In this document: positions 8,014-16,443 of the stretch, piece after piece
Layout of the letters: each line of letters begins with the position of its first letter
Numbering within the stretch: position 1 is the stretch's first letter
Assembly: GCA_045611765.1 (NCBI GenBank)
Contig: JAZKXT010000012.1
Location: 124,001 to 188,000 of the forward strand
Reading direction: 5' to 3'
Source: UMGS1649 sp045611765
GTDB taxonomy: Bacteria > Bacillota > Clostridia > TANB77 > CAG-465
Length of the DNA: 64,000 nucleotides
Program-made: the position numbers and the translations under genes
The notes under the pieces: generated by a model
Told to the model about the DNA's origin: nothing
Databases searched by the model: none
Seen by the model: only the letters and a program-made list of their open reading frames with translations

Positions 8014-9873
8014 ATGGAAAAAGGAAATGAATTCGTGGAGACATTACAAAACAGTGTTGAAGATGAAGTTTTAAGGGGTAATGAAATTAAAGGGTTGGAG
8101 GAAGAATTGCAACAGCTTAAATCTTTGGTTATAAGGACGCCGGAACATGAGAAAAGAATAAAGGAATTAGAATTAAAATTGGCTAAAATACGTGATGAGA
8201 TTAGTAATGAGGAGCCAAAAAAAGAGGTAAAAGAGCAGGAAGAAAAAAATCCTCAACCGCAAAATGAACAAGTAGAAAAATTTAATATCGAAGCAGCAAA
8301 TTATGATGAGTTGCTTGCAAGAAGAGAAGAAGTTAAATTAGCATTAGAGGAAGCTTTAGCATCACCTGTTAGAGACAACAAAAAAATAGAAGAATTACAA
8401 AGAGAATTAGTAGAGCTAGAAAAAGCAATTAGTATTTTAGAAAATCTTGGCGAAAAAGATGAGAAGGAAGATATAAAGACTAAACAGGAAGAAAAAGCGG
8501 AAGTAGAAGAACAATTAAAAGATGAACAAGAATTAAGTGAAGCAGAAAAACAAGCAAAACAAGCATTGGAAGATGAACTTAAGCAAGCATATTATGATGC
8601 AATGGTGAATTTTTATGCAATAAGGCGACAGAATGCTGAAGCGTTAAGAGGAAGAACGGATAGACTTGTAAGTACAGACGAAGAATATTTAAGAGAAATA
8701 AAAGCTGAAGATGAAATGTATAGAGCTAGAGATGCTTATTTAAAACTTGGAAAAGGAGATCCATACACTGCTGAAAGAGAAGCTTTAAGGGAACAAGAAA
8801 AGAAGCTTCAAAAAGCTAATATGGAGCTGTTACAGAAAAAGACTCAAGAGTATAGACAATTAGAGATTGAACTAGCTAGATTACAAAAAGCAAGAAAAGA
8901 AAAAGAAGAAGATATTGAAAAGGCAATAAATGCTGGTGCAACAGCAGAAATAATAGCAGAATTAAATAGAGACTTAAGCGAATTAGATTACAAGATAAAA
9001 AATGTAAAGCAGGACCTAGCTAAAGTTAAAGATCAATTATCTTATGCAATGGATGTTCTAGAAAGAAGAAATGCAAGAAGAAGAGAGTTAAGTCTTGAAA
9101 CCAGAGAATATAACGCGCAATCTCACGACGAAAAAGCAAACATTAGATATGCTAGTGGCAAAGAATCTAAAGGCAGAAATGACTACGTTCAAGCTAACCA
9201 ATTAGAAACAAGCAATATAAAAAAAGAAGTAGCAAGAAATGAAGCAAGATACGATAGCGTAAAAAAACAGTTACAAGAGTTAAAAAAGAAGGAACCAGAC
9301 AATTTTGAAAAGAGATTGGCGTTATTGGAGCAACTTGAAGATGCATCTCAACAACTAAAAGCTAGTAAAGAGGTTGAAAAGGATATAGAGCGTGGTTTAG
9401 AACCAGACACAGACGAAGCTATCAAACAAGCTGAAAACAATTATAAATCAAAAGAAGAAAGAAAAGCAGAATTTGTAAAAGATACTGAAAATCTAAGAGA
9501 AGCTGCTGAATCCCAGGAAAAAGCAGAAGGTGAAAGAACTGTTGAAGATCCTACGGGAATAAAAGAAGAAGTAGAGAAACAACAAAAAGAAGCAGTAACA
9601 ATGGCAGTTGCTGGAGCCATGGTTGTAGGCGGACCTAATGATAGTATGGTTAAAGATGCGACTGAAGCAGCTTTAATATACACAGCTACAGCACCGGAAA
9701 AAGAATCAATACCACCACTAGGTGCGCCTTGTCCTATTGCTGAATTAAATGATCCGAATTTATATGTTCAAATGGACGAAAAGGGCTCTAAAGAATATGT
9801 ACAAACAGTAGAAGCTATAGAACAAGCAAATAAAGTAGAAGAAAAAGCTATTGAGGATGCTGAAAAGTCTTAG
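8014..9873 (+). CDS. Large charged coiled-coil protein of unknown function
   Basis: 619 residues, strongly enriched in Glu, Lys, Gln and Ala, with heptad-like patterning over roughly residues 20-520 (for example LQKARKEKEEDIEKAINA). There is no signal peptide. Near residues 530-545 is the only hydrophobic stretch (AVTMAVAGAMVVGG), followed by a short non-coiled tail with PPLGAPCPIAELNDPNLYV. ATG is preceded by AAGGAGG. It sits between queA and tgt with an 18-nt gap to tgt, so probably in their operon. No family recognised; a structural or scaffold role is only a guess. Composition resembles the host genes, so recent transfer is not indicated. Confidence 0.8.
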   Translation: MEKGNEFVETLQNSVEDEVLRGNEIKGLEEELQQLKSLVIRTPEHEKRIKELELKLAKIRDEISNEEPKKEVKEQEEKNPQPQNEQVEKFNIEAANYDELLARREEVKLALEEALASPVRDNKKIEELQRELVELEKAISILENLGEKDEKEDIKTKQEEKAEVEEQLKDEQELSEAEKQAKQALEDELKQAYYDAMVNFYAIRRQNAEALRGRTDRLVSTDEEYLREIKAEDEMYRARDAYLKLGKGDPYTAEREALREQEKKLQKANMELLQKKTQEYRQLEIELARLQKARKEKEEDIEKAINAGATAEIIAELNRDLSELDYKIKNVKQDLAKVKDQLSYAMDVLERRNARRRELSLETREYNAQSHDEKANIRYASGKESKGRNDYVQANQLETSNIKKEVARNEARYDSVKKQLQELKKKEPDNFEKRLALLEQLEDASQQLKASKEVEKDIERGLEPDTDEAIKQAENNYKSKEERKAEFVKDTENLREAAESQEKAEGERTVEDPTGIKEEVEKQQKEAVTMAVAGAMVVGGPNDSMVKDATEAALIYTATAPEKESIPPLGAPCPIAELNDPNLYVQMDEKGSKEYVQTVEAIEQANKVEEKAIEDAEKS

Positions 9874-9890
9874 GACAGAAAGGACAATAT

Positions 9891-11072
9891 ATGAGTGCAA
9901 TAAAATATGAATTAATACATAAAGATAAGAAAACTGGGGCAAGGTTAGGAAAAATAACCTTGCCACATGGCACATTTGAGACACCTGTTTTTATGCCAGT
10001 TGGAACGCTAGGTACAGTTAAAGCAATGACGGTGGACGAGCTTAAAGAAATGGTAGGAGCAAATATAATATTAGGTAATACTTATCATTTGAATTTAAGA
10101 CCAGGAATGGAAGTAATGAAGGCGGCAGGTGGACTGCATAAGTTTATGAACTGGGATAGAAACATTTTAACAGATAGTGGTGGTTTCCAAGTATTTAGCC
10201 TTCAATCTATAAGAAAAATAACAGAGGAAGGTGTAGAGTTTAGATCTCATTTAAATGGCGAAAAATTATTCATGTCACCAGAAAGTTCTATAGACATTCA
10301 ACAAACTATAGGCTCAGATATAATGATGTGTTTTGATGAATGTGCACCTTATCCAGCAGACAGAAAATATGTTGAAAATTCTATGGAAAGAACAACAAGA
10401 TGGGCTAAAAGATGTAGAGATGCACATACTAATAGGGATACGCAAGCGTTATTTGGAATAGTGCAAGGTGGAATGTATCCTGACCTAAGAGAAAAAAGTG
10501 CAAAAGATTTAATAGAAATTGGTTTCGATGGTTATGCTGTGGGTGGACTAAGTGTAGGCGAACCTAAAGAAATAATGCTGGATGTTTTAGAACAAACTAC
10601 ACCATATCTGCCTGAAGATAAAGCAAGATACTTAATGGGAGTTGGAAGTCCAGACTATTTAATAGAAGCGGTTTTACGTGGAATAGATATGTGTGATTGC
10701 GTTCTCCCAACAAGAATGGCTAGAAATGGTACAGCAATGACAAGCAGAGGAAAAGTTGTTATCAAAAACAAACAATATGAGCTTGACTTCAGACCATTAG
10801 ATGAAGAATGTGACTGTTATGCTTGTAAAAACTATACAAGAGCGTATATTAGACATTTAATGAAATCTGGTGAAATTCTTGGGGCAAGACTAATGACAAT
10901 ACACAACTTGAGGTTTTTAGTGCATTTAATGGAAAATGTAAGAGAAGCAATAAGAGGAGATAGATTATTAGAATTTAGAGAAGAATTTTATTCGAAATAT
11001 GGATACGAAGTAGTAGATAGTGAGTATTTTAAACAAAAGATAGAGAATAATATAAATAGCATAAATTATTAG
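9891..11072 (+). CDS. tgt: tRNA-guanine transglycosylase
   Basis: Exchanges the wobble guanine of GUN-anticodon tRNAs for preQ1. The 393-residue product shows DSGGFQVFSL with the catalytic-region residues, GIVQGGMYPDLR, GVGSPDYLIEAVLRG, and the zinc site CDCYACKNYTRAYIRHL near residue 310. Length fits bacterial Tgt. It works directly upstream of QueA, encoded earlier in the same cluster. Confidence 0.96.
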   Translation: MSAIKYELIHKDKKTGARLGKITLPHGTFETPVFMPVGTLGTVKAMTVDELKEMVGANIILGNTYHLNLRPGMEVMKAAGGLHKFMNWDRNILTDSGGFQVFSLQSIRKITEEGVEFRSHLNGEKLFMSPESSIDIQQTIGSDIMMCFDECAPYPADRKYVENSMERTTRWAKRCRDAHTNRDTQALFGIVQGGMYPDLREKSAKDLIEIGFDGYAVGGLSVGEPKEIMLDVLEQTTPYLPEDKARYLMGVGSPDYLIEAVLRGIDMCDCVLPTRMARNGTAMTSRGKVVIKNKQYELDFRPLDEECDCYACKNYTRAYIRHLMKSGEILGARLMTIHNLRFLVHLMENVREAIRGDRLLEFREEFYSKYGYEVVDSEYFKQKIENNINSINY

Positions 11073-11081
11073 GAGTTTTTT

Positions 11082-12635
11082 ATGAAAAGTAAAAGAGGCG
11101 AAAAGAATATATGGGTTATGCTCATAAAACTTGCCATTTCATTAATAGTTCTAGCATTACAAATAGTTATTTTCTATGTTATATTTAAAGGAACGGCTGT
11201 ACTAAGTACATATTTTACAACTGCTACTAGAGTTCTTCAGGTTATAGTAGTATTATACATATTATATGGACATGAGCGTTTGGCATACAAAATTCCTTGG
11301 CTTATTATGATAATGTTCTTACCTGTTGCTGGAATTATAATATACTTCTTATGGGGTGCAACTAAAGTCGGTAAAAAGATGAGACAGGCAAGAGATAAGA
11401 CAATTGCAAACTCTCATCATTTACTACAAGATGATACTAAACTAGTTGAAGAATTAAGTCGTTTAGACAAACAAACTTTAAAGCAAGTAAAATTATTAAG
11501 AGAATTATCTAAATATCCGGTATATGCAAATGAAGGAATAGAGTATTTAGATATAGGTGAAAGTTGCTTTGAAAGAGTGCTAGAAGATATAAAGAACGCA
11601 AAGAGGTATATATTAATTGAGTTTTTCATAATAGCTAAAGGGAATCTATGGGATAGAATATGTGATGCTTTGGAACAAAAACTTAAAGAGGGTGTACAGG
11701 TAACAATAATGGCAGACGGTTGGGGCTCCTTTTTAAGATATCCAAAAACTAAAATGGACCGTCTAGAAAGTTTAGGCGCGAACATTAAGAAATACAATCC
11801 TTTGAGGTTTGGCATAAACACATACATAAATTATAGAGACCACAGAAAGATAGTTGTTATAGATGGAATTATAGCTTATACTGGTGGAATTAATATAGCC
11901 GACGAATATACTAATGAACAAATTAGATTTGGACATTGGAAAGATAATGGAGTTAGAATTATAGGTAAACCGGTTGAAAGTTATTTAGTTGCTTTTTTAA
12001 AGAATTATGAAATTGCAACTAACACAACTCCAGATTATAATTGGTATTTTGAAAATAAAGGAAATATTAAGAATACTCAACAATGCGATGGATATAATTT
12101 ATTCTTTACTGACGGACCAGACAATAGAAAAAATCCTGCTGAAAGTGTGTACATACAAATACTAAATTCTGCAAAAGATTATGTATATATATATACTCCG
12201 TATTTTGTGGCCAGTCCTGAACTTCTAACAGCAATACTTAACGCAAGTTATAGTGACGTGGATGTAAGGATAATAACACCACATAAACCGGACAAATGGT
12301 ATATGCATTTAACAACCAGGAGCTATTACGAAGTTTTAATAGAAGCTGGTGTTAAAGTTTATGAGTATTTACCAGGCTTTTTACACGCAAAAACATTTAT
12401 TTCGGATGATACAACTGCAATTGTAGGAAGTATAAACCTAGATTACAGAAGTTTAAATTTAAATTATGAATGTGGAGCTTGGATGTATAAAACTGGAACG
12501 GAAATGGACCTAAAACAAGATTATATGAATACATTAGAAAAATGTAAAGAAGTGTCATTAGAAGAAATTAAAAATAGAAATATATTGGTAAAAATGTTAG
12601 AGGCTATTGTTAATACATTCGCACCATTGCTATAA
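11082..12635 (+). CDS. cls: Cardiolipin synthase (phospholipase D superfamily)
   Basis: Condenses two phosphatidylglycerols to cardiolipin at the membrane. In 517 residues there are two N-terminal membrane helices (about 13-35 and 45-90), then two HKD motifs: DHRKIVVIDG in the first half and LHAKTFISDD in the second, each followed by the expected GGINIADEY or GSINLDYRS strand. Length and layout match ClsA-type enzymes. AGGAG precedes the ATG 9 nt after tgt. A terminator follows at 12648. Confidence 0.93.
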   Translation: MKSKRGEKNIWVMLIKLAISLIVLALQIVIFYVIFKGTAVLSTYFTTATRVLQVIVVLYILYGHERLAYKIPWLIMIMFLPVAGIIIYFLWGATKVGKKMRQARDKTIANSHHLLQDDTKLVEELSRLDKQTLKQVKLLRELSKYPVYANEGIEYLDIGESCFERVLEDIKNAKRYILIEFFIIAKGNLWDRICDALEQKLKEGVQVTIMADGWGSFLRYPKTKMDRLESLGANIKKYNPLRFGINTYINYRDHRKIVVIDGIIAYTGGINIADEYTNEQIRFGHWKDNGVRIIGKPVESYLVAFLKNYEIATNTTPDYNWYFENKGNIKNTQQCDGYNLFFTDGPDNRKNPAESVYIQILNSAKDYVYIYTPYFVASPELLTAILNASYSDVDVRIITPHKPDKWYMHLTTRSYYEVLIEAGVKVYEYLPGFLHAKTFISDDTTAIVGSINLDYRSLNLNYECGAWMYKTGTEMDLKQDYMNTLEKCKEVSLEEIKNRNILVKMLEAIVNTFAPLL

Positions 12636-12647
12636 TGTATTAAATAG

Positions 12648-12688
12648 AAAAGTATTAAGCGGCCATAACAGGCTACTTAATACTTTTT
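12648..12688 (+). terminator. Rho-independent terminator after cls
   Basis: AAAAGTATTAAG pairs with CTTAATACTTTT, with a further GCC/GGC pairing inside, followed by T residues. Confidence 0.8.
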
Positions 12689-12689
12689 G

Positions 12690-12718
12690 TTGAATGTTAG
12701 AGGATTTTATGGTATAAT
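12690..12718 (+). promoter_or_regulatory. Sigma-A promoter of the orphan gene at 12769
   Basis: TTGAAT at 12690-12695, 17-nt spacer, TATAAT at 12713-12718 with an upstream TGG (extended -10). Confidence 0.75.
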
Positions 12719-12768
12719 ATCATTGTTAAATATATAAACCTAAATAAATTTAAAAGGGAGATTGAAAG

Positions 12769-13116
12769 ATGGCGACGAAACTTAAGCAAATTGGAAAAAA
12801 TTCTAAGTATGTTATTTTTGAAGTGGATAGTGAGACCTTGTTGTATATCCGGGGAATCACCGACGGAATAGTAGAAATTCAGCTTACACCAGGTATACGC
12901 ATAGAAAAATTTGCTCAAATCATAGAAGGATGTTTTTCACCTTTCTCAAACTTTAAAAAGCAGATTTTAATAGCATTTGAATTGCCCATAGAGACCAAAG
13001 TAAATGGTATTAAATGTATGATAAACTCTTTGCATATTTGTACTGCAACTAATAGATTGCATTCAAGAGGATGGATAGTTAATTGTTGGAAAAATATGTT
13101 TTTTGAAAGAGTGTAG
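12769..13116 (+). CDS. Hypothetical orphan protein, 115 aa
   Basis: ATG after GGGAG, with its own consensus promoter and terminator, so a single-gene unit. The product is soluble (MATKLKQIGKNSKYVIFEVD...), mixed alpha/beta in appearance, with three cysteines in the C-terminal half and no recognised motif. Codons such as CGG, CGC, ATC and ACC are commoner than in neighbouring housekeeping genes. I do not recognise the family. Confidence 0.65.
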   Translation: MATKLKQIGKNSKYVIFEVDSETLLYIRGITDGIVEIQLTPGIRIEKFAQIIEGCFSPFSNFKKQILIAFELPIETKVNGIKCMINSLHICTATNRLHSRGWIVNCWKNMFFERV

Positions 13117-13125
13117 TTAATAAAA

Positions 13126-13156
13126 GACACAGGAAGAAAATTCCTGTGCCTTTTTT
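13126..13156 (+). terminator. Rho-independent terminator
   Basis: CACAGGAA, loop GAAAA, TTCCTGTG, then CC and six T residues. Confidence 0.88.
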
Positions 13157-13214
13157 GACATATATTAACATAATAAAATACAAACTAAATCATATAATTT
13201 ATAGAGGTGTATTT

Positions 13215-13997
13215 ATGGTTAAGATATATTTTTTAGGAAAAGATAAAAGAAGTGAATATTTAAAGAGTATGTATGAAAAAGAAGTAGTCATAGTTAGTAA
13301 TATTGAACAAGCAGAATATGTAATACTTCCTATACCTTTTTCGAAGGACAGAGTTCATATAACAGGTGAGCATGTATTAATAGAAGATATAATCAAAAAG
13401 TGCGTAAATAAAACAATATTTAGTGGTGCAATACCTAAAGAATTTAAAAAGCAAATGGAAATAAATAACGTTACATATATAGATTTAATGGAGTTAGATG
13501 AAGTGGCTCTGCTTAACGCAATACCAACAGCGGAAGGCGCTATAGTAAAAGCTATGGAAATGACAGATATAACAATGCACGGAGCAAATGTCTTAGTTTT
13601 AGGATTTGGTAGAGTTGCTAAAATTTTAGCAGACAAATTAAAGGGACTAAATGCAAATGTATTTTGTGCTGCAAGAAAGAAAAAAGACCTTGCACATATA
13701 AACGCTTTAGGGTATAATGTAGTAGATATAAATAATGTGCTAGATGCTATAGATAAAATGGATATAATATTTAATACAGTTCCAACTGTGATATTAGGGT
13801 TAAATATGTTGGCTAAATTAAATAAAAACACCGTTATAGTTGACCTTGCATCGGCTCCTGGCGGGGTAGATTTTAAAGCCGCAGATGATTTGGGTATAAA
13901 AGTATGTTTAGAACTAGCTATACCTGCAAAAGTCGCACCGAAGTCTGCTGCAAGTTATCTAAAACAATCTATAGATAGTATAATATATAATAAATAG
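13215..13997 (+). CDS. dpaA: Dipicolinate synthase subunit A-like protein (DpaA/SpoVFA)
   Basis: DpaA with DpaB makes dipicolinic acid, the calcium chelator of the spore core. The 260-residue product has the C-terminal Rossmann region of SpoVFA: HGANVLVLGFGRVAKILA, the IFNTVPT segment, VDLASAPGGVDF and PAKVAPKSAASYL, all close to my memory of the Bacillus protein. It is shorter than the roughly 300-residue B. subtilis enzyme. ATG 13215 is chosen over an upstream in-frame ATG at 13146, which lies in a terminator; AGAGGTG precedes 13215. No dpaB flavoprotein follows; the next gene is uppP. A -10-like CATATAAT at 13191-13198 would suit sigma-E or sigma-K, but a -35 is unclear. Confidence 0.85.
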   Translation: MVKIYFLGKDKRSEYLKSMYEKEVVIVSNIEQAEYVILPIPFSKDRVHITGEHVLIEDIIKKCVNKTIFSGAIPKEFKKQMEINNVTYIDLMELDEVALLNAIPTAEGAIVKAMEMTDITMHGANVLVLGFGRVAKILADKLKGLNANVFCAARKKKDLAHINALGYNVVDINNVLDAIDKMDIIFNTVPTVILGLNMLAKLNKNTVIVDLASAPGGVDFKAADDLGIKVCLELAIPAKVAPKSAASYLKQSIDSIIYNK

Positions 13998-14011
13998 AAA
14001 GAGGGAAAATA

Positions 14012-14845
14012 ATGACAATATTACAAGCGATAATTTTAGGGATAGTACAAGGAATTACAGAATTCTTTCCAATATCTAGTTCAGCACATTTAATAGCAAT
14101 TAGATACTTATTTAACTTTGGAACTAGTATGAGTAGTGAACATTGGTTGGTTATAGACATAGCACTACACTTTGGAACATTGATGGCTATAGGAATATAT
14201 TTCTTCAAGGATTTTATAAAAATGTTTGTAGAAGGATTTAAATTTAAAGGAAGCGATGGAAAGTTAAGCTTTAAAAATTTAAATCACGAAGGCAAAATAC
14301 TTTGGTATATAATAGCTGCATCTGTACCGGGTGCACTTGCAGGCGTATTACTAGATGACTTTATAGAAGGTATAGTAAGAAATAACGTATTAATAATAGC
14401 AACAACATTAACAATAATGGGTATAGCGTTATATTTTATAGATAAGAAGTGTAAGAAAGATACAACAATAGAGAGACTTACATTAAAACAAGCAATTCTT
14501 ATTGGAGTAGGGCAAGCAATGGCAGTCATACCTGGTTTTTCAAGAAGTGGAACAACAATGACAGTGGCAAGAAGTATGGGAATGAAAAGAGAATCAGCAG
14601 CAAAATTTTCATTCTTACTTGGAGCACCAGCAATGCTTGGAGCAGCAGTATTTAGCCTTAAACATTTTGAAATGAGTATGTTAAACTTTGAATTCTTTTT
14701 GGGAATAGCAGTGTCATTTATAGTAGGATTAATTGCAATAAAAACATTAATGGAAATAGTGAAAAAGTCTGGCTTCGGAGTATTCGCGATATATAGATTA
14801 CTTCTTGCAGTAGTACTTGTAGTTACATATTTAGTAAGAATGTAA
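14012..14845 (+). CDS. uppP: Undecaprenyl-diphosphatase
   Basis: Integral membrane phosphatase (BacA family) that recycles undecaprenyl pyrophosphate for peptidoglycan synthesis and confers bacitracin tolerance. The 277-residue product has both signature motifs, GIVQGITEFFPISSSAHLI near the N-terminus and GFSRSGTTM near residue 175, and about eight membrane segments. ATG follows AGAGGG, 14 nt after dpaA; co-transcription with dpaA is possible. Confidence 0.95.
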   Translation: MTILQAIILGIVQGITEFFPISSSAHLIAIRYLFNFGTSMSSEHWLVIDIALHFGTLMAIGIYFFKDFIKMFVEGFKFKGSDGKLSFKNLNHEGKILWYIIAASVPGALAGVLLDDFIEGIVRNNVLIIATTLTIMGIALYFIDKKCKKDTTIERLTLKQAILIGVGQAMAVIPGFSRSGTTMTVARSMGMKRESAAKFSFLLGAPAMLGAAVFSLKHFEMSMLNFEFFLGIAVSFIVGLIAIKTLMEIVKKSGFGVFAIYRLLLAVVLVVTYLVRM

Positions 14846-14881
14846 TGTGAAATATAATAATTAAAATTGGAGGAACAGAAG

Positions 14882-15724
14882 ATGAGTATAGTTGATGTAA
14901 AAGAGATAGTAGAAAAGAAAAAAAATTCTTTAAAAAGAGAAATATTAGACTTAAGAGATAAAGGAATAATACCGAAACTTGCTGTAATACTTGCTAATGA
15001 TATAGAAGCATCTAGAATATATGTGTCTAGAAAAAGAAAAATGTGTCAAGAACTTGGGATAGAGGAAGTAGAGTATCTATTTGATACTAAATGTACAACA
15101 GAGGACATCTTAGATACTATAGATAAACTAAATAAAAATAGCGAAGTAGATGGAATACTTGTTCAACTTCCACTTTTCAAACATTTAGATGAGACCAAAA
15201 TAATAGATAGCATAGTGCCTGAAAAGGACGTAGACGGATTTTCGGCTGTAAATGTAGGTAGATTATATCAAGGGAAACCAACGGTTGTGCCTTGTACTCC
15301 TAAAGGCATACTTACTATACTTAAAGAATTAGATAAAGATTTAAAAGGTAAGAATGCAGTTGTTGTTGGCCGTTCACAAATAGTTGGTAAACCCATGGCA
15401 TCACTTCTTCTTAATGAGGATATGACGGTAACGATTTGTCATTCTAGAACAACTAATTTGCCAGAACATACAAGAAACGCTGATGTGCTTGTAGTAGCTA
15501 CAGGAGTTGCACATTTAATTAAAGCAGATATGGTAAAAGAGGATGCTATAGTTATTGATGTAGGAATGAATAGGCTCAAAGATAAATTGGTAGGTGATGT
15601 AGACACTGAAAATGTAGCAAATAAAGCGAAATATGTTACACCTGTACCAGGTGGAGTAGGACTTACAACTGTACTTAGTTTAGCGCAGAATGTAGTTGAA
15701 CTTAGTAAAAGAAGATTAAAATAA
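14882..15724 (+). CDS. folD: Methylenetetrahydrofolate dehydrogenase/cyclohydrolase
   Basis: Bifunctional one-carbon enzyme interconverting methylene- and formyl-tetrahydrofolate. The 280-residue product contains the catalytic Lys in IYVSRKRKMCQELGI, VDGILVQLPL, EKDVDGF, GRSQIVGKPMASLL and PVPGGVGLTTV. In most FolD proteins I recall the last motif as GGVGPMT, so the LTT is a mild variant. The frame extends to a TTG at 14867, but that TTG is part of the TTGGAGG ribosome binding site, so ATG 14882 is the start. Confidence 0.95.
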   Translation: MSIVDVKEIVEKKKNSLKREILDLRDKGIIPKLAVILANDIEASRIYVSRKRKMCQELGIEEVEYLFDTKCTTEDILDTIDKLNKNSEVDGILVQLPLFKHLDETKIIDSIVPEKDVDGFSAVNVGRLYQGKPTVVPCTPKGILTILKELDKDLKGKNAVVVGRSQIVGKPMASLLLNEDMTVTICHSRTTNLPEHTRNADVLVVATGVAHLIKADMVKEDAIVIDVGMNRLKDKLVGDVDTENVANKAKYVTPVPGGVGLTTVLSLAQNVVELSKRRLK

Positions 15725-15726
15725 TA

Positions 15727-15761
15727 AATAAATACCTGCAATTATTTGCAGGTATTTATTT
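15727..15761. terminator. Bidirectional terminator between folD and the HD gene
   Basis: AAATAAATACCTGCAA pairs with TTGCAGGTATTTATTT; A-rich and T-rich flanks serve both directions, and it overlaps the stop of the minus-strand gene. Its 18-nt core CCTGCAATTATTTGCAGG recurs at 16413-16430. Confidence 0.8.
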
Positions 15762-16304
15762 AATCTCTATATTAATCATATGAGAAATAGTGTCTAACTT
15801 ATTAATTCTCTGTGCTACTTTAGCAGGATGATGTGCTTTTGCATCTGCATATTGTAGCTGTAATCGTTTTTTTATTAGTCCTAAATCGTTATCTAGTTGG
15901 TGGGGATTTATAGGAGTATCGTGTGTTTTAACAAGATATGCTACTCTTTCTACAAAACTCAAGTCAAAACCTATTTTTAACAAAGCTTGACGAGTAATTT
16001 TTTCTGAGACTTCAGGGTGCCCGTGGAAATGTCGTATATCTCCTTCTTGATAACAAAAAGGTTTGCCAATATCGTGTAATAGAGCTGCCATATTAAGCTC
16101 TAAATCTAATGTGTTTAAATTACGTATTACTTCTAATGTGTGTTCCCATACATCAAGATGATGATGAGGATGCTTGTGATCAAAGCCTATCATATTTTGT
16201 ATTTGGGGAATTAATTTAAGAAAGAAATTTAAGTTTGAGGTTATATTTTGTGCAACTGGACCGCTAGATAAATAGTTTGCAATATTTTGCCGCAAAGTTT
16301 TCAT
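15756..16304 (-). CDS. HD-domain phosphohydrolase family protein
   Basis: 182 residues with HD-superfamily ligands: HHLDVWEHTLEV (about 48-59), AALLHDIGKP (about 73-82), HFHGHPEVS (about 92-100) and a later HDT near residue 128. The arrangement resembles the HD domain appended to CCA-adding tRNA nucleotidyltransferases, but here it stands alone with no nucleotidyltransferase domain. Substrate unknown. The ATG has AAGGAG upstream on the minus strand. Confidence 0.8.
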   Translation of the reverse strand: MKTLRQNIANYLSSGPVAQNITSNLNFFLKLIPQIQNMIGFDHKHPHHHLDVWEHTLEVIRNLNTLDLELNMAALLHDIGKPFCYQEGDIRHFHGHPEVSEKITRQALLKIGFDLSFVERVAYLVKTHDTPINPHQLDNDLGLIKKRLQLQYADAKAHHPAKVAQRINKLDTISHMINIEIK

Positions 16305-16407
16305 AACTATTCTCCTTAATACTTATTATATTATAGTATTATATTTACAATTCTAAACTTCTAGTATTATACCACAGATGTAACTGAAAAACAAATAAAT
16401 AGAAAAT

Positions 16408-16435
16408 AAAAACCTGCAATTATTTGCAGGTTTTT
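16408..16435 (-). terminator. Terminator of the VirD4-like gene
   Basis: AAAAACCTGCAA and TTGCAGGTTTTT form a stem lying 9 nt past the stop of the minus-strand gene at 16444; U-rich on the minus strand. The core is the same 18-nt sequence as in the terminator at 15735-15752. Confidence 0.8.
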
Positions 16436-16443
16436 AAATGTTT

